The position numbers and the translations under genes were made by a program. Of a stretch of 7,209 nucleotides of DNA, positions 5,192 through 7,209 are shown piece after piece. Numbering within the stretch: the first letter of the stretch is position 1; the number at the start of each line of letters is the position of its first letter. The notes beneath the pieces were generated by a model, which was not told the origin of the DNA, did no database searches, and saw only the letters and a list, made by a program, of their open reading frames with translations. The DNA comes from Lysobacterales bacterium (GTDB lineage: Bacteria; Pseudomonadota; Gammaproteobacteria; Xanthomonadales; Xanthomonadaceae), in assembly GCA_015655035.1 (NCBI GenBank), contig JAATFS010000015.1, positions 1-7,209 on the forward strand. The letters are read 5' to 3'.

Positions 5192-6331
5192 ATGGCACAG
5201 ATCGAGCCCAAGCTGGAACGCAATCCGGCACCGACCGTCGACAATGGCGCTTATCTGTCGATCGTCGAAGTACGCAAGGAATTCGATGGCTTCGTCGCGG
5301 TCGACGACGTCAGCCTGGATATCCGCCAGGGCGAGATATTCGCGTTGCTCGGCGGCTCGGGCAGCGGCAAATCCACGCTGCTGCGTTGCCTGGGAGGCTT
5401 CGAGCAGCCGACCAAGGGCCGTATCACCCTCGACGGGCAACTGATGAACGACCTGCCACCCTACGAGCGGCCGATCAACATGATGTTCCAGTCCTACGCG
5501 CTGTTCCCGCATATGACGGTGGAGCAGAACATCGCCTTCGGCTTGAAGCAGGATGGCCTGTCCAAAAGCGCGATCGCCAAGCGCGTGGGCGAGATGCTCG
5601 AGCTGGTACAGCTGGGCAAGCTGGCCAAGCGCAAGCCACACCAGCTTTCCGGCGGACAGCAGCAGCGCGTGGCACTGGCGCGTTCGCTGGCCAAGGGGCC
5701 GAAGCTGCTGTTGCTGGACGAGCCGATGGGCGCGCTGGACAAGAAGCTGCGCTCGAAGATGCAGCTGGAGTTGGTCAACATCATCGAGACGTCCGGCGTG
5801 ACCTGCGTAATGGTCACCCACGATCAGGAAGAGGCGATGACGATGGCCACCCGCGTCGCGCTGATGGACCAGGGCTGGATTCAGCAGGTTGGTACTCCGG
5901 ACGAAATCTACGAGTCGCCGACCAGTCGCTTCGCGGCCGAGTTCATCGGCTCGATCAACAGCCTGGAAGGCAAGATCGACGAAGACCGGGCCGAGTACGT
6001 CACCATCCGCTCACCGGCGCTGGAGCAGGCGATCTATGTTGGCCACGGCATTTCCGGCTACGAGGGCCAGGACGTGGTGTTCGGCGTGCGCCCGGAGAAG
6101 GTGCAGATCAGCAAGAGCGAGCCGCATCAACCTCACAACAAGGCGCAGGGGCGGATCGAGGACATCGCCTATTTCGGTAGCCATTCGGTGTTCCATGTGC
6201 GCCTGCCCAGCGGCGCCAAGATCATGTCCAATTTCACCAACCAGCAGCGCTGGGCCAGCGAGGGCATGACCTGGGGCGACGAAGTCTGGGTGTCCTGGGA
6301 CGACAATGCCGGCGTGGTGCTGGTGTCATGA
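5192..6331 (+). CDS. potG: Polyamine ABC transporter ATP-binding subunit PotG
   Basis: This cytoplasmic ATPase powers putrescine uptake with PotF and the PotH/PotI permeases. It has 379 residues; E. coli PotG has about 377. All ATPase elements are intact: Walker A GGSGSGKST (54-62, K60), Q-loop Q100 in FQSYALFPH, signature LSGGQQQR (152-159), Walker B LLLLDEP (172-178, catalytic E177), D-loop GALD (180-183) and switch His H210 in VTHDQEE. The region after about residue 240 carries the PotA/PotG-type C-terminal extension with a TOBE-like domain (FGVRPEKVQIS, then IEDIAYFGSHSVFHV). The N-terminal 20 residues are a polar leader before the ATPase fold. The stop overlaps the potH start as ATGA (6328-6331). 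The gene follows a terminator, so it needs readthrough or its own promoter in 5127-5191; I see no convincing promoter boxes there. PotA is the alternative name, but the neighbouring PotF-like and PotH-like genes favour PotG. Confidence 0.95.
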   Translation: MAQIEPKLERNPAPTVDNGAYLSIVEVRKEFDGFVAVDDVSLDIRQGEIFALLGGSGSGKSTLLRCLGGFEQPTKGRITLDGQLMNDLPPYERPINMMFQSYALFPHMTVEQNIAFGLKQDGLSKSAIAKRVGEMLELVQLGKLAKRKPHQLSGGQQQRVALARSLAKGPKLLLLDEPMGALDKKLRSKMQLELVNIIETSGVTCVMVTHDQEEAMTMATRVALMDQGWIQQVGTPDEIYESPTSRFAAEFIGSINSLEGKIDEDRAEYVTIRSPALEQAIYVGHGISGYEGQDVVFGVRPEKVQISKSEPHQPHNKAQGRIEDIAYFGSHSVFHVRLPSGAKIMSNFTNQQRWASEGMTWGDEVWVSWDDNAGVVLVS

Positions 6332-7209
6332 GCCTGCGCAAGCTCAAACGATGGCTGCCCGGCGCGCGCTGGGGCGTGATCGTGCCGCCCTATCTGTGGA
6401 TGCTGGTGTTCTTCGCGATCCCGTTCCTGATCGTGCTGAAGATATCCTTCGCGCGGTTGGCCATCGCGATGCCGCCGTATACGCCGATCCTGGAGTACGT
6501 GGACAACGCGTTCACGCTCAAGCTCAACCTCGGCAATTACCTGGCGTTGGTCACCGATAGCCAGTACGTGGCCGCCTACCTCAGCTCGATCAAGATCGCC
6601 GCGATCTCCACCGCGCTGGCGCTGTTGATCGGCTATCCGATGGCCTACGTGATCGCACGCCTGCCAGTGGCCTCGCGCAACCTGGCGATGATGCTGGTGG
6701 TGCTGCCGTCCTGGACCTCGTTCCTGATTCGCGTCTATGCCTGGATCGGCATCCTCGACAGCAATGGCGTGCTCAACAAGCTGTTATTGGCATTGGGATT
6801 GATCGATACCCCGCTGCAGATCCTGTACACGCCGATCGCCGCCTACATCGGCATCGTCTACTGCTACCTGCCGTTCATGGTACTGCCGTTGTATGCCAAC
6901 CTGGTCAAGCTCGACAACCGCTTGCTGGAAGCGGCTTACGACCTGGGCGCGCGGCCATGGAAGGCGTTCCTGACCATCACCTTGCCGCTGTCGCGCAACG
7001 GTATCGTTGCCGGTTGCATGCTGGTGATGATCCCGGCGGTGGGCGAGTTCGTGATCCCGGAAATGCTTGGTGGCCCGGACACCTTGATGATCGGCCGGGT
7101 GCTGTGGGGCGAGTTCTTCAGCAATCGCGACTGGCCGGCGGCGTCGGCCGTGGCGATCGTGATGCTGGCGTTGCTGATGGTGCCTATCCTGATTTTCAAC
7201 CGCTACCAG
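6328..7209 (+). CDS. potH: Polyamine ABC transporter permease PotH (3' end outside window)
   Basis: This is one of the two inner-membrane permeases of the PotFGHI putrescine importer. The frame from ATG 6328 is open for 294 residues and has no stop before the right edge. E. coli PotH has 317 residues, so only the last residues are probably missing. Six hydrophobic segments are visible at about 16-38, 86-110, 119-142, 166-189, 223-246 and 270-290. The permease EAA loop that docks on the ATPase is intact: EAAYDLGARPWKAFLTITLP (201-220, with E201, G207 and P220). GEFVIPEMLGGPDTLMIG (239-256) is typical of PotH/PotB permeases. There is no clear Shine-Dalgarno sequence before the ATG, which overlaps the potG stop by ATGA, so translation is probably coupled to potG. 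PotB is the close alternative family; context favours PotH. potI would be expected next. Confidence 0.94.
   Translation, partial: MSLRKLKRWLPGARWGVIVPPYLWMLVFFAIPFLIVLKISFARLAIAMPPYTPILEYVDNAFTLKLNLGNYLALVTDSQYVAAYLSSIKIAAISTALALLIGYPMAYVIARLPVASRNLAMMLVVLPSWTSFLIRVYAWIGILDSNGVLNKLLLALGLIDTPLQILYTPIAAYIGIVYCYLPFMVLPLYANLVKLDNRLLEAAYDLGARPWKAFLTITLPLSRNGIVAGCMLVMIPAVGEFVIPEMLGGPDTLMIGRVLWGEFFSNRDWPAASAVAIVMLALLMVPILIFNRYQ

Noticed and set aside
5036..5821. Minus-strand open frame of 261 codons over the potG 5' half and the gap before it
   Set aside because: Antisense to the conserved ATPase core, Leu/Gln/His-rich, no recognisable domain.
5098..6180. Alternative plus-strand frame of 360 codons overlapping potG
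   Set aside because: Different frame from an intact ABC ATPase with all motifs; its own translation has no recognisable domain, and it begins inside the terminator.

Overview
The window is GC-rich (about two thirds G+C by eye), and every gene lies on the + strand. Protein similarity, codon use and gene order suggest a gammaproteobacterium of the Xanthomonas/Lysobacter group. This assignment rests on recognising the protein families and was not tested by a search.

Layout. (1) Bases 1-545 encode the C-terminal half of a PotF-type periplasmic putrescine-binding protein, whose start lies outside the window. (2) Bases 546-749 form an intergenic region with a nested hairpin just after potF and a short AT-richer patch containing two CTAG palindromes. 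(3) Bases 750-5039 hold a tight three-gene tripartite multidrug efflux cluster: an EmrA-type membrane fusion protein, an EmrB-type DHA2 major facilitator pump, and a NodT/OprM-type outer-membrane lipoprotein channel. Their ends overlap by 4 and 14 bases. (4) Bases 5040-5191 form an intergenic region with a good intrinsic terminator (stem 5100-5121, then five T). (5) Bases 5192-7209 encode PotG (ABC ATPase) and PotH (permease), overlapping by ATGA. PotH is still open at the right edge, where a second permease, PotI, would be expected next.

How the genes work together. PotF, PotG and PotH are parts of one ATP-driven polyamine (putrescine) importer. In the familiar potFGHI order the binding protein directly precedes the ATPase. 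Here a complete proton-driven drug exporter that can span both membranes sits between them. The hairpin after potF, the terminator after the outer-membrane gene and the translational overlaps within each block suggest three transcription segments (potF / emrA-emrB-omf / potG-potH...) rather than one simple operon. No regulator gene, RNA gene, insertion sequence or CRISPR array is visible. The families are all well known. The unusual points are the interleaved arrangement, its termination signals, the two TTG starts in the efflux cluster and a candidate operator upstream of emrA.
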